64,000 nucleotides of DNA from 2-02-FULL-55-14 sp964534125 (GCA_964534125.1 CAZHOJ010000011.1:37048-101047); one strand, 5' to 3'. Counted from the stretch's first letter, positions 43,540-53,145 are shown. Made by a program: numbers and translations. The notes: generated by a model not told the origin, from the sequence alone.

Positions 43540-44688
43540 TCAGAACGCCGCTACAAATCCCACGCTCACCCGTTGGGCGCTTGCTTCCATGTCGTGCGTC
43601 ACTTCTCCTACCAGCCGCAGGTTGCGGGCGAGCATATAATGCAGGCTTCCTGTGACCGTTTGGTATTTGTATCCCGCGAGGTCTGAGTCGACTGTATTAT
43701 AGAGGAGCACACCGTACCAGAGGCTCTTGTCCAGGTCGGGCGAGTAGATGAGCTCCGCAAATCCTCCCTGTGTCTTGATGTCCTGCGCGGCGACGGTAAA
43801 GTTGGGCCGGTCGTCGGTGCGCATCACATACTGTGCGTTCAGTTCGAGAGGCCCGAACGACAGGGTGAGGTCCGGGCCGTACATCATCGTTTCGTTCTCC
43901 AGTCCGAGCTTTGCCTCTTTCCCGTAGTAGCCGAACCCGCCGATACGGACGCCTTCCATGAGGTCCTGGGTCACCCGCAGCATCCCGTTCTTGTTCCCGT
44001 CGGAATCGAACCGGCGCGCGGCGTCTGCGCTCCCGATGCCGTTGCCGTTCACGACCTCAGCAATGATGTCGGTTCCCGTCTCCAGGCCAAGGCTCACCGT
44101 GATGCCCCGCTCATACGTCAGGGTGGGGGTCGCAAGGCCAACTTTCGTGCGGTAGATCTGGTAATCCTCCCGCGTCAGGCGGAGCTCTCTTTTAAAGAGA
44201 GGGTCTGACACCTGGAACTGCCCCACGGCCACGTCGAGGTCGATGCCGAACAGGTTGTTGAACATGATGAAGGCATCTTCGACCCCGGCCTGCTCACCCC
44301 GTTCGCTCAGGAAGAAGTAGAAATAGTAGGAGACCATCGGCGTGATCTGTCCCCCCGAGAGCAGCTTCAGCAGGTAAGGCGTCTGCAGGTCCGCATTCCT
44401 TCCGTTCTCCGTGCGCCCTTCGATGAACCCGTCCAACCGAACCGCCAGCGGGAACTCCCGCATCAGCGTGAGCAGCTCGTCTCCCGTGTCGCGCAGGTAC
44501 CGGGGCGGCTCTTTCCCTTCGAGCATGAATCCGTTGCCGGCAAAATCCTCGCCGTACGGCTTGAGCCGCGGCGCCGGATTGTGGCACGTCATGCAGGACA
44601 TGTCGTACTTGCGGGCGAAGGCAGGAATGGCCTCCGCTGTGGATGCAGCGAAACCGATCAGGATAATAGCAGAGAGAAATTTGTTCAT
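43540..44688 (-). CDS. Outer-membrane barrel protein with one c-type haem site
   Basis: 382 residues from the ATG at 44686-44688, after GGAGA; the longer frame upstream has no signal start. Signal peptide AIILIGFAASTAEA, then IPAFARKYDMSCMTCHNPAPRLK with one CxxCH haem motif, then about 330 residues of amphipathic strands (MVSYYFYFFLSE, ITVSLGLETGTD, VRIGGFGYYGKEA, LNAQYVMRTDD) ending in VSVGFVAAF with terminal Phe, as in barrels. The 'IPAFARKY..SC..CH..P.L..YG..F..NG' start is known from putative electron-transfer porins. It follows the five-haem cytochrome gene in the same direction. Confidence 0.85.
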   Translation of the reverse strand: MNKFLSAIILIGFAASTAEAIPAFARKYDMSCMTCHNPAPRLKPYGEDFAGNGFMLEGKEPPRYLRDTGDELLTLMREFPLAVRLDGFIEGRTENGRNADLQTPYLLKLLSGGQITPMVSYYFYFFLSERGEQAGVEDAFIMFNNLFGIDLDVAVGQFQVSDPLFKRELRLTREDYQIYRTKVGLATPTLTYERGITVSLGLETGTDIIAEVVNGNGIGSADAARRFDSDGNKNGMLRVTQDLMEGVRIGGFGYYGKEAKLGLENETMMYGPDLTLSFGPLELNAQYVMRTDDRPNFTVAAQDIKTQGGFAELIYSPDLDKSLWYGVLLYNTVDSDLAGYKYQTVTGSLHYMLARNLRLVGEVTHDMEASAQRVSVGFVAAF

Positions 44689-44915
44689 AACAGGTCTCCG
44701 GTTTTGCGGTCGTGGGGCTGTGGTAGCCCTGGGGAAAATCTGAAATTCGAACCCGCCTGCTGCCTGTCGGCGGACAGGTATCGAAATGCGAAACAAACGC
44801 CAAATGCGAATCGCAAAATCCTGATCCCTCCAGTTGCACCAACCCAGACTTTCTTCTTTCGCATTTCAGAAGTTGAAATTGTTTAGCATTTCGGATTTTG
44901 CATTTAGCATTTTCT
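44689..44915. repeat. Gap with AAATGCGAAAC / TTTCGCATTTC words
   Basis: 227 bases between the two haem-protein genes. The left part shows CTGCCTGTCGGCGGACAGGT (palindromic) and CGAAATGCGAAACAAACGCCAAATGCGAATCGC; the right part TTTCGCATTTCAGAAG and GCATTTCGGATTTTGCATTTAGC, the complementary wording, so the gap can fold into a long imperfect hairpin. Confidence 0.55.
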
Positions 44916-46256
44916 TCAAGGATATATCTCGAGTGTCGTCGAATGCTCGTTCACCAGTATCGTCTCCGTCTCGTCCTCCGGCACTCCCAGGAACTTCGCC
45001 ACCGGAGTGGGGAGGCGCTGGTAATACAGGGAGGCCGTGACCGTCAATGTCCCCGGCGCAGCAGTGGCCGGCACTTTCCAGGTGAATGTCTCCATTTTCG
45101 TCTCGCGCGGGCCGATGCGGTAGTCGGTCGCCTGCGACGCGGTGTTCCATTGCATGATGGTCATCCGCCCCTGCGGGTCGAGGTAGGGGAGGCGATAAAT
45201 GCGGTCCCCGACAGGCACGCCGTCACGCTCGACGCCGGCAAAGTTCTCGATGCCCAGCGGTATACCCATGTCCTGATAGGCGAGAGTCGAAGCCGCGATC
45301 GTGTACTCCTCTCCGTCGAATCCCTTCGGGTCCACGGGCAGGTGATAGACGTTCCCCGCAGCGTCCTTCGCTTCCACGTGCAGCCACACCATGCGCTCTT
45401 CGGCGGACCCGGTGGGGAATTTGTGTCCGGTCTTCTGATTGAACAGCGCCACCGTGAACACCACGGGCTCCGTCGGCTCGATGCCGCGCGTGTCGGGATG
45501 GATCCGGAGCTCGATGGTTCCTTTGATCTTGCCGGGATCATGTGCCCCATGAAAGAGGTGCTGGCGTGCATCGGTGACCTTCGGCGTCAGGTTCGCAATG
45601 CTTGCCTCGGCCTTCGGCATATGGCAATCCTGGCACTGCACGCCTTCTTTCGAATATGGGCCTTCCTTCCACTCAAGCTGCGTCGCTTTGACCCACACGC
45701 CATACGGGCTCTTCTCGTTGTGGCAGGTTCCGCAGAACTCAGCTTTCTTTATGAATTCCAGGGCGCGGGTCTCATGCGCCGGGGAGACCAGCCCCGGCCG
45801 GGGACCTTGCTTTGTGCGTCCGGGCTCGGAGAAGAAATTGAAGTTGTGTGGCGTGTCGCCTTCGAAGCCGGTGATGGTGTGGCAGACGTCGCAGGAGACA
45901 GACTCGTTGGCCCGGCTGTTCTCTTCGGGTTTCGGGGGAGGGACGTCGCCGGCCATGAACGCGATGGGAGAATGGCATCCGTTACAGCCGGCCTTCACAC
46001 CGGCCACCATCGGGTCCTTCTCCGCGTGCGGGACGGCAAGCTTGAAGTACTCGATCTCGTCCCAGTGGTGCGTATATGCCTGCGACATCATCGACTGCGA
46101 CCACTGCTCGTAGAAGTCAACATGGCACGACTGGCGGCAGGTCTTCGGGCGCTCGAAATCGTCGTAGCTGCGGGTGCCGAGTGCGGCATCACCTGCCTTG
46201 GGCTGGGCTGAAAGGGATGCCGCAAGGAGTATCAATACAGGAAGGAGTGCGCGCAT
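44916..46256 (-). CDS. Multihaem c-type cytochrome
   Basis: 446 residues with signal peptide ALLPVLILLAASLSA. Haem sites in order: KTCRQSCHVDFYEQW (a CxxxCH variant), CNGCH, CDVCH, CGTCH and CQDCH, so four CxxCH plus one CxxxCH. Spaced histidines (SQAYTHHWDE, PHAEKD, HLFHGAH) could be sixth ligands. The C-terminal ~200 residues are haem-free, with beta-rich text. It is similar to periplasmic cytochrome c554-like carriers or reductases. With the downstream haem-barrel gene it could pass electrons across the outer membrane, which is an inference. Confidence 0.9.
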   Translation of the reverse strand: MRALLPVLILLAASLSAQPKAGDAALGTRSYDDFERPKTCRQSCHVDFYEQWSQSMMSQAYTHHWDEIEYFKLAVPHAEKDPMVAGVKAGCNGCHSPIAFMAGDVPPPKPEENSRANESVSCDVCHTITGFEGDTPHNFNFFSEPGRTKQGPRPGLVSPAHETRALEFIKKAEFCGTCHNEKSPYGVWVKATQLEWKEGPYSKEGVQCQDCHMPKAEASIANLTPKVTDARQHLFHGAHDPGKIKGTIELRIHPDTRGIEPTEPVVFTVALFNQKTGHKFPTGSAEERMVWLHVEAKDAAGNVYHLPVDPKGFDGEEYTIAASTLAYQDMGIPLGIENFAGVERDGVPVGDRIYRLPYLDPQGRMTIMQWNTASQATDYRIGPRETKMETFTWKVPATAAPGTLTVTASLYYQRLPTPVAKFLGVPEDETETILVNEHSTTLEIYP

Positions 46257-46771
46257 GGAGTGCTCCGTTTGGGTGGACTGGACGGTTGTCAGGTTCCTGC
46301 AAATGACGTACCGAATCGGAACCGTCGATTACGCAAGAAAATCGAGTGCGGTTATCAGGTTCGGGACGGGTTGTTCGGTTTTGGGAAGAGAGGGGGGAAT
46401 CGAGGATAGAGGATGGAAGTCAGGATGAGAGCCTTGGAATGGAATAATGGAAGACCGGTGAAGAGCAGGGATTTGGAATGATGGAAGGCGGTTGGAGAGC
46501 GGGGATTTGGAATGGAGGAAGGCGGGGAAAAGTCGGGTGAGTTGGAATCATGGAAGGCAATCACAGGGCTGGGATGTGGAAGGCTGGGAGGCCTGCGCAG
46601 CCATACGTCATTCCGGCATGATTTTAGCCGCCTGCACGCCGGCTTTCTGGCGTGGAATCGCCTTCAATACGAATGCACCCGCATTCGATTCAGCATCTGT
46701 ACAAAGACCACATAGAGGGGCTGGCGTATGGATTCTGACTTACGTCCCGCGCTGAGTGGACCTCCAAACGG
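46257..46771. repeat. GGAATGATGGAAGGCGGG tract and GTCATTCCGGCATG remnant
   Basis: After 130 bases of unremarkable sequence upstream of the cytochrome gene, 46390-46590 has GATGGAAGGCGG / GGATTTGGAATG words repeated about five times. CATTCCGGCATGATTTTAGCCG at 46611-46632 matches the hairpin family at 56287 and 63820. No gene recognised. Confidence 0.55.
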
Positions 46772-47000
46772 GACTAGAAGCCATCTCAAAAACATTTCTC
46801 GCCCGCCTGACTCGCGTCAGGCGAGGCAGGCAACGACCGCAACGGAAAAAAAAGAAAGCTCGCAACGTAGGACCCCTACATTATGTTAAATTTTACGTTG
46901 CGGGCGTTGCCTTCTTTGCGAGCTTTGCCTGCCTCGCCTTGCTCGGCAAGGCGGGCGAGAAACCATCCTGTGCAGAGTATTTTTGAGATAGCTTCTAGTC
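46772..47000. mobile_element. MITE-like palindromic element, copy B
   Basis: About 229 bases with ends GACTAGAAGCCATCTCAAAA and TTTTGAGATAGCTTCTAGTC, a 20-base inverted repeat with one mismatch. Inside are GCTCGCAACGTAGG and TTACGTTGCGGGCG. Both arms carry extra GC-rich palindromes (GCCTGACTCGCGTCAGGCG and GCCTCGCCTTGCTCGGCAAGGCGGGC) that the other copies lack or hold elsewhere. No ORF inside. Confidence 0.75.
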
Positions 47001-47079
47001 AGGATGACAATGGAGGGCTGAGAAGTATGCCTGGATCTCCTGCAATTCCGGCTCACCCGCCTACGCCCCTCGACCTTTC

Positions 47080-47205
47080 GACCCTTTGACCCTTCGACAA
47101 GCACAGGGCTCGGGGCTTCGTCGGGCAGGCGGTTCACGGTTCACGGTTTGCGGTTTACGGTTTACGGTTCACGATTTACGGTTCACTGTTTCCCGTTCAC
47201 GGCCT
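47080..47205. repeat. CCTTCGACAAGCACAGGG element and GGTTTACGGTTCACGG tract
   Basis: CGACCCTTTGACCCTTCGACAAGCACAGGGCT (two pieces, 47084-47112) is a form of the dispersed CCTTCGACAAGCTCAGGG repeat. Directly after it, 47131-47205 is a run of GGTTCACGGTTTGCGG / GGTTTACGG words at a 7-base period. The opposite-strand wording is at 63657-63712. Confidence 0.7.
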
Positions 47206-47642
47206 TCCGCTTCAGTCTCACATCTCAATACTCAGATACTTCCATCGATCCGCCCCGCTTTATCCGTACTCAGTGCGGCGGTGTGAGCACTCGTCTTTCT
47301 CCTCTTAAAATCAGTAACATCTTCTCCTCCGCCCGACAGAACTTCCTTGCGAACCCTCTTTCCGTCCTGGATTCGCCACTCGTCAGGAACAGGTTCTTCC
47401 GTTCATCCCGTTCGTCAGAAAGTATATGTGCGTGGTATCACCTTTGCTCATTGATTCCGCACTATCGCACAAGTACTATTGAATACGCTGTATCACGGGT
47501 TCTTCACCTTCCATCTGAAAGCGTCAGTCGTGAAGCGGCATCCGCGTCTGGCCACTCCTTCGTCTTCGCACAGAGGCGCCCGCCTCTCATCACATACCTG
47601 TTCCCAATCACGCATTCGCATCGCCATCTTCGGAGAAAGACC
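47206..47642. other. Region upstream of the giant beta-helix gene
   Basis: About 437 bases. A long open frame runs through it into the next gene but lacks a ribosome site, signal peptide and coding character, so I treat it as non-coding. AATCAGTAACATC and TATATGTGCG are AT-richer spots where a promoter may lie. GGAGAAAGACC just before 47643 is the ribosome site. Confidence 0.4.
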
Positions 47643-50600
47643 ATGAAACACCGGGTCGTTCTGCTCGCCCTTTTGTCCATCCAGCTCGTCACCGCACAGA
47701 CCAACGTGTCCGGATGGATCCAGGCCGATTCCACGTGGGACCTTGCACATAGTCCCTTCGTCGTTACCGGCACACTCTGGCTCGATGCCGGCTACACGCT
47801 CACCGTCGACTCCGGCGTCGTCGTCCTCTTCCGTCAGGGGACCAACTTCAACGTGTCGGGAACGGTGATGGCCAGGCACGCGGTCTTCACGTCGGAGAAG
47901 GACACTGCCGGGGGATCGCCGTCCAAGGGCGACTGGAGCTACATCAGAGTGGGCGACAACGGTGTGCATGCACGGGCGGTGTTCGATACATGCCGGATCA
48001 AGTACGGCGGTACGGCAAGCACCTACAACGACACAGAGGGCTCCCTCTGGCTCCTCGGCGGTACGGCTGTCGTTCGCGGATGTGAGATCTCGCAGTCGTT
48101 GAACTCCGGCATCCGCGTGGGCGGGACCAGCGAGACCGATTCGCTGCTCATCGCGGACACGAAGATATTCTCGTGCACCTGGCCGGTGTCATACGCCGGC
48201 AAGTGTCAGGTCGTCCCCGGAAGCGGGAACCTCTTCACCGGCAACACGCACGACGCTTTCAGGGTCGCGTTCAACGACCTGTATGTGAACATGACGCTCC
48301 CGGCGATCGACATCCCCTACGCGTTCCTCAACTGGATCACCGTACGGACAGGAGCCACGCTCACCGTCGCGTCGGGCAACATCCTGAAGTTCGGGGAGGG
48401 GGTGGGACTCACCATCGAGGGCGGCTTCTCCGCAGTGGCCGATGTGGCCGCGACCATCCTGTTCACGGCATACACGGACGACAATGCCGGCGGCGATTCC
48501 AATGCCGATGCGGCCGCCACCTTCCCGGCGCAAAGCTACTGGTATGGCCTCTTCTTCGACGACGCAAGCGCAGATGCGAACTGCATCGTCCGGAGGGCCA
48601 CGTTCCAATTCGGCGGCAGGGGGAATAACGGAGCGGTGACGACCACCGACGCCAGCCCCACAATCGATAGCTGTGACTTCGCAAGCAACTACATCGGTGC
48701 AATGCTTCGCGGCGTGTCGAACCCCGTGCTCTCAAACAACACCATCGGGTCGAGCTATCTCGTTCCGATCGCCATGTCCTTCTCGTCGTCTCCTGTCTTC
48801 ACGAACAATACCTTCTCCTTCTCCGACAACCGGTTCGACGCCATCGGCCTTCTCGGGGGCGACCTGCCTGCGAACGCAATGCTCCCCATTCGCTCAGTGA
48901 CCGCCATTCCGAACGTCACCTACCTGCTCTTGGAGACGCTGGTCATTCCGTCGGGCAAGACGCTCACCATCAATAAAGGGATCGTCATCAAGGGGCATAG
49001 CGAATGGTCCTGGAATCCTTCGCGCATCGTAGTGCAGGGGAAACTGGTCGCAAGCGGCACGGCGGACAGCATGATCGTGTTCACCTCGGCCAAGGACGAT
49101 ATCTACGGCAACCCGTTCGACACGAACAAGGACGGCACCGACAGCAATCCCGAGCGTCACGACTGGGGCGGCATCACGTTCGAAGGGGGGAGCGACCCGA
49201 CGTCAGTGCTGAACTACTGCCGCATCCGGTTCGCAACGATGCAGTCCATCTATTATAACACGCGATGGATCTCCGGCGGGGCGGTGACCTTCATCAACGC
49301 AAGCCCCACCATCTCCAACTGCATCATCTCCGACGCTGAGTACGGCCTGTATGCCTTCCAGGGCTCGAATCCGGCCGTTTCGTCCACCACCATCTCCAAC
49401 ACGCAATACACACCGATAGCGATGTCCGTCTCGGCCAATCCGACCCTCACCGCCCTGACGTTCGTCAACACGGCGTGGACGGCGCTCGGCATCATCGGCG
49501 AGCCGCTGGGACTGAGCGGTACGCTCACGCAGCGGAACGTGGCAGGATACACGAACATCACCTACCTGCTGCTGGAGGACCTGACGATCAACGCGGGGAC
49601 GTATGTGACCGTGGATCCCGGCGTGGTGGTCAAGGCGAACAACGCGGGCATCTTCGTCGACGGCGGCCTCAAGGCCAAGGGGACTATAGCCGGTGGGCGA
49701 GTGACCTTCACCTCCATCAAGGATGACAACGTCGGGAACCCGACGGATACAAACGGCGACGGCAACGCCACCTCGCCGCAACATGGCAACTGGCGGACCA
49801 TCCGCTTCCAGGGGACGAGCGACGACGCGTTCTGCCTCCTCGACAGCTGCACCATCCGGTTCGGCGGCACGGGCTCGGATAACTGGGGGCTCGTGACGTT
49901 CGCCGATGCGGGGGGGAAGATCTCCAACTCGCTCATCACCGACAGCCAGCGCTACGGCGTCTCGGCCGAAGGGAGTGCGACGCCCGTCGTACAGAACGTC
50001 ACGATACAGAATTGTCAGCTCGATCCGCTGGCAATATCGCTGACGGCGAATCCGACGTACAGCGGCATCGTCTTCTCCGGCAACCGGAGCTCGGGCATCA
50101 AGATCCTCGAGGGAACGCTCTCCTCGGATGCACGCCTCTTCAAGCGGGATGTCGCGGGCATTAATAATATCGCCTATATCGTCGAGTACCTGACCATCGG
50201 ACAGAATGCGGTGCTGACCATCGACCCGGGCGTGGTGGTCAAGTTCGTTCCCGACTGGGTGTATCGCTATCTCACCGTCGAGGGAGGTCTTATCGCCAAC
50301 GGCACCGCATCGCAGAAGATCATCTTCACGTCGCTCAAGGACGATTCCAACGGCGGCGACACGAACAACGACGGGAACGCAACGAGCCCGAACAAGGGAG
50401 ACTGGTGGGCCATCTCGTTCGAGGACGTGTCGCGCGACAGCGTCAATTCGATGAGACACTGCGACATCCGGTACGGCGGTGCGTACTCGTGGAACGATAC
50501 CGATGAAAAGCACCAGGCAATGGTCCGCATCTCGAGCGCGAAGGTCGTGGTCGACAGCTGTGTGCTGGAACAGTCCTCGTCGGCGGGGTTCGGCATCTAC

Positions 50601-53006
50601 GGCAGCGCTAATCCGTCGATCACGAACACGAAGCTCTACAACATCACCCTGACGCCGGTAACGATGAGCATGTTCTCCCAGCCGACTTTTGCCGGCAACA
50701 CGGCCCTCAATGTGGGAAACATGGCCCTCGGTATCGTGCCGGAGAACTACTCGGTCGATGCCACTGTCCCGGTGCGGAACTTCGGCGGGTACACGAACAT
50801 CACCTACTACCTCTATTATAACGGCTATACCGGAGATCCGGCGGTCAATTCCGGTACGGTCATCACGATCCCGGCCGGCGTTGTGTTCAAGGGACCGGCC
50901 GGACTGAAGGTGAGCGGTACGCTGATCGTCAACGGGTCCGATGCGCAGCCGGTGGTCTTCACGGACGAGCGGGACGACTCGTACGGTAACCCGATGGACA
51001 CGAACGGGGACGGGATGTCGACGATACCGACGCAGATGGATTGGCGTTTCGCTGTCGAGTTCAACGACGTGAGCGAAGACGCCGCCTGCGTTGTCCGGAA
51101 CGCCGTCATCCGGTACAAAGAGCACGGCATCATCCTGCAGCAGGCCTCTCCCGTGATCCGGAAGGTGCGGTTCGAGGCTGACAAGTGGGGAGTCCGGCTG
51201 AACGGGGTCTCCACGCCCGCGGTCGATTCATGCGCGTTCGTCGATCTCGTCTACGCGCCGCTGAAGATATCCCTTGTCTCATACCCGAGAACAACGCTTG
51301 CCAACACGATCTCCGGCACGACGTACAGGGCCATCGGTGTGCTGGGCGAGACGCTGGCACAGGACATCACGCTCCTGCGGCGCACGTTCGCCGGCATCGA
51401 AGCGATCCCGTACTTCTTCTTCGAGGACTACTCCATCGGCACGAGCGCAGTGTTGACGATCGAACCGGGCGTCGTGTGCAAGTTCTATGAGAGCAGGCGG
51501 CTGACGGTGCGGAAGGGGCTCATCGCCGAGGGGAAGGACGCGCCCGACAGTACCATCGTCTTCACCGACTTCCGTGACGACACGTATGGCGGAGATATGA
51601 ACGCCAACGGCACCGCGACCGTGCCGGCAATGGACGGCCTCGCCTGGGCAGGCATCCTGTTCGAAGGGGAGTCGCTCGATCCCCTGTGCCGCCTGAGCTA
51701 CGTGGCCATCCGATGGGCGGGGCATAACTGGTGGAACTACGATCAATGGGGCGGCGTCGTGACCTCGAACGCAAGCCCCACCGTCACCTACGCTTCCATC
51801 ACGCGCAACCACCATGGCGTACTTGTGCAGGGGGCTTCCGATCCGGTCATCAATTACTCAGATATCTACCAGAATAGCGGCTACGGCATCAAGAACGCCG
51901 ACCTTTCGTTCACCATCGACGCTACGAACAACTGGTGGGGGACGAACGACGGGCCTACGCACACCGGCAATCCGGACGGCACAGGCGACGATGTTACGGA
52001 CGGTGTGAACTACACGCCATTCACCACCGCGGGTTCTGCAAATCCCGTTATCGGCGACGTGAGCCTGAACGGCTCGGTCCAGGCCTTTGATGCGGCGAAG
52101 ATCCTGCGCTGGGTGGTGAGCAAGACAGGACCGGACTCGCTGAGCGACAAGCAGAAGCGCGTGGCCGACGTGAGCGGCAACGGCGGAGTGGATACCGTTG
52201 CAATAACAGCATACGATGCCTCGCTCATTCTCCAGTACGTCGTCGGCATCATCCCGTCGTTCCCTGCAGCAGGAACGGAAGGAACGGGCGGTCTGCGCCT
52301 CGCCGACGGCATGCTGAAGGCGGGTGATGTGCAGGCATCTGCTTCGCTTGCATCCGGAACGGTCGGGCGAGGGGCAGCAATCAGTCTGCCGCTGCAGATA
52401 ACCGGCGCATCCGGCATGACCTCATTCCAGGCATTCGTTCGGTTCGATGAGAAGATCTTCACCGTCGAGGGCGTCGTCCCGGCAGGGATCGCCGCGGGCA
52501 GGACGCTCGAATATGCCGTCTCCGCCCCCGGAGAGCTGCGCATCGCCTGCGCAGGAACATCGGCGATGGGTGAGGCGGGAACGGTCGCAGAGATACGGCT
52601 GACCGCTTCGAACGACGTGCAGGGTACGGTCACCTCCGGGATCACCGTCGAACATTTCCTGGCGAACGAATCGCTCCTGAGCGCTTCCATTGTGACAGGT
52701 GTGGTGGAAGTGATCGGGCGGCCGGTGTCGTACGAGCTCCGGCAGAACTATCCCAACCCGTTCAACCCGACGACGACCATACGGTTCGACGTGCCGGATG
52801 ACAACGCCGATGTGCAGGTTGTCATCTTCAACCTGCTCGGCCAGCATGTGCGGACGCTGGTGAGCGGCCAGCTGATCGCTGGCGTACACACTGCGGTGTG
52901 GGACGGCCGGGATGACGCGGGACGGCAGGTAACGAGCGGCACGTACATCTGCCTCATGCGCTCCGGAGAGTTCCGGATGACGCGAAAACTCATGCTCCTG
53001 CGATGA
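47643..53006 (+). CDS. Giant beta-helix protein with dockerin, cohesin-like and T9SS sorting modules
   Basis: 1787 residues from ATG 47643 (GGAGAAAGACC upstream), signal peptide VVLLALLSIQLVTAQ. Residues ~20-1465 hold about seven similar modules of 190-220 residues, each with a 'TIxPGVVVKF', 'GTxxxxIxFTSxKDD', 'GGDTNxDGxxTxPxxGDW' and 'CxIRxGG' pattern, typical of right-handed beta-helix surface proteins. Residues ~1470-1540 are dockerin-like (GDVSLNGSVQAFDAAKILRW and ADVSGNGGVDT...AYDASLILQYVVG). Residues ~1562-1690 are cohesin-like. The last ~90 are a T9SS domain (ELRQNYPNPFNPTTTIRFDV). Likely a calcium-dependent surface protein. Confidence 0.9.
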   Translation: MKHRVVLLALLSIQLVTAQTNVSGWIQADSTWDLAHSPFVVTGTLWLDAGYTLTVDSGVVVLFRQGTNFNVSGTVMARHAVFTSEKDTAGGSPSKGDWSYIRVGDNGVHARAVFDTCRIKYGGTASTYNDTEGSLWLLGGTAVVRGCEISQSLNSGIRVGGTSETDSLLIADTKIFSCTWPVSYAGKCQVVPGSGNLFTGNTHDAFRVAFNDLYVNMTLPAIDIPYAFLNWITVRTGATLTVASGNILKFGEGVGLTIEGGFSAVADVAATILFTAYTDDNAGGDSNADAAATFPAQSYWYGLFFDDASADANCIVRRATFQFGGRGNNGAVTTTDASPTIDSCDFASNYIGAMLRGVSNPVLSNNTIGSSYLVPIAMSFSSSPVFTNNTFSFSDNRFDAIGLLGGDLPANAMLPIRSVTAIPNVTYLLLETLVIPSGKTLTINKGIVIKGHSEWSWNPSRIVVQGKLVASGTADSMIVFTSAKDDIYGNPFDTNKDGTDSNPERHDWGGITFEGGSDPTSVLNYCRIRFATMQSIYYNTRWISGGAVTFINASPTISNCIISDAEYGLYAFQGSNPAVSSTTISNTQYTPIAMSVSANPTLTALTFVNTAWTALGIIGEPLGLSGTLTQRNVAGYTNITYLLLEDLTINAGTYVTVDPGVVVKANNAGIFVDGGLKAKGTIAGGRVTFTSIKDDNVGNPTDTNGDGNATSPQHGNWRTIRFQGTSDDAFCLLDSCTIRFGGTGSDNWGLVTFADAGGKISNSLITDSQRYGVSAEGSATPVVQNVTIQNCQLDPLAISLTANPTYSGIVFSGNRSSGIKILEGTLSSDARLFKRDVAGINNIAYIVEYLTIGQNAVLTIDPGVVVKFVPDWVYRYLTVEGGLIANGTASQKIIFTSLKDDSNGGDTNNDGNATSPNKGDWWAISFEDVSRDSVNSMRHCDIRYGGAYSWNDTDEKHQAMVRISSAKVVVDSCVLEQSSSAGFGIYGSANPSITNTKLYNITLTPVTMSMFSQPTFAGNTALNVGNMALGIVPENYSVDATVPVRNFGGYTNITYYLYYNGYTGDPAVNSGTVITIPAGVVFKGPAGLKVSGTLIVNGSDAQPVVFTDERDDSYGNPMDTNGDGMSTIPTQMDWRFAVEFNDVSEDAACVVRNAVIRYKEHGIILQQASPVIRKVRFEADKWGVRLNGVSTPAVDSCAFVDLVYAPLKISLVSYPRTTLANTISGTTYRAIGVLGETLAQDITLLRRTFAGIEAIPYFFFEDYSIGTSAVLTIEPGVVCKFYESRRLTVRKGLIAEGKDAPDSTIVFTDFRDDTYGGDMNANGTATVPAMDGLAWAGILFEGESLDPLCRLSYVAIRWAGHNWWNYDQWGGVVTSNASPTVTYASITRNHHGVLVQGASDPVINYSDIYQNSGYGIKNADLSFTIDATNNWWGTNDGPTHTGNPDGTGDDVTDGVNYTPFTTAGSANPVIGDVSLNGSVQAFDAAKILRWVVSKTGPDSLSDKQKRVADVSGNGGVDTVAITAYDASLILQYVVGIIPSFPAAGTEGTGGLRLADGMLKAGDVQASASLASGTVGRGAAISLPLQITGASGMTSFQAFVRFDEKIFTVEGVVPAGIAAGRTLEYAVSAPGELRIACAGTSAMGEAGTVAEIRLTASNDVQGTVTSGITVEHFLANESLLSASIVTGVVEVIGRPVSYELRQNYPNPFNPTTTIRFDVPDDNADVQVVIFNLLGQHVRTLVSGQLIAGVHTAVWDGRDDAGRQVTSGTYICLMRSGEFRMTRKLMLLR

Positions 53007-53044
53007 TGAGAAGGATCACGCCAGAAGCGGCCTCAAGAATTATT

Positions 53045-53117
53045 GGCCGCAGAGAACACAAAGAGCACAAAAGAGATATCTCTTTTCGGTCTGTGTTCTA
53101 TGCGTTCTTTGCGGCTC
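53045..53117. repeat. GCCGCAGAGAACACAAAGAGC long hairpin
   Basis: Between the two giant genes lies an inverted repeat whose centre, AAAAGAGATATCTCTTTT (53069-53086), is a perfect 18-base palindrome, with outer arms GGCCGCAGAGAACAC and GTGTTCTATGCG...TGCGGC. It could act as a terminator or RNA-stability structure. Related to the CAGAGAACAC-type repeat family. Confidence 0.75.
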
Positions 53118-53145
53118 ATTCACTTCTCTTCGCGGAGATGACATC

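Noticed and set aside
47148..47642. N-terminal extension of the giant beta-helix protein
   Set aside because: The extra 165 residues come from GGTTTACGGTTCACGG repeats and other intergenic DNA, whereas ATG 47643 has a ribosome site and an immediate signal peptide.
49203..51125. A 640-residue minus-strand frame
   Set aside because: It is wholly antisense to the beta-helix gene, Arg/Asp/His-rich as expected of a shadow frame in GC-rich DNA, and has no domain or start signal.
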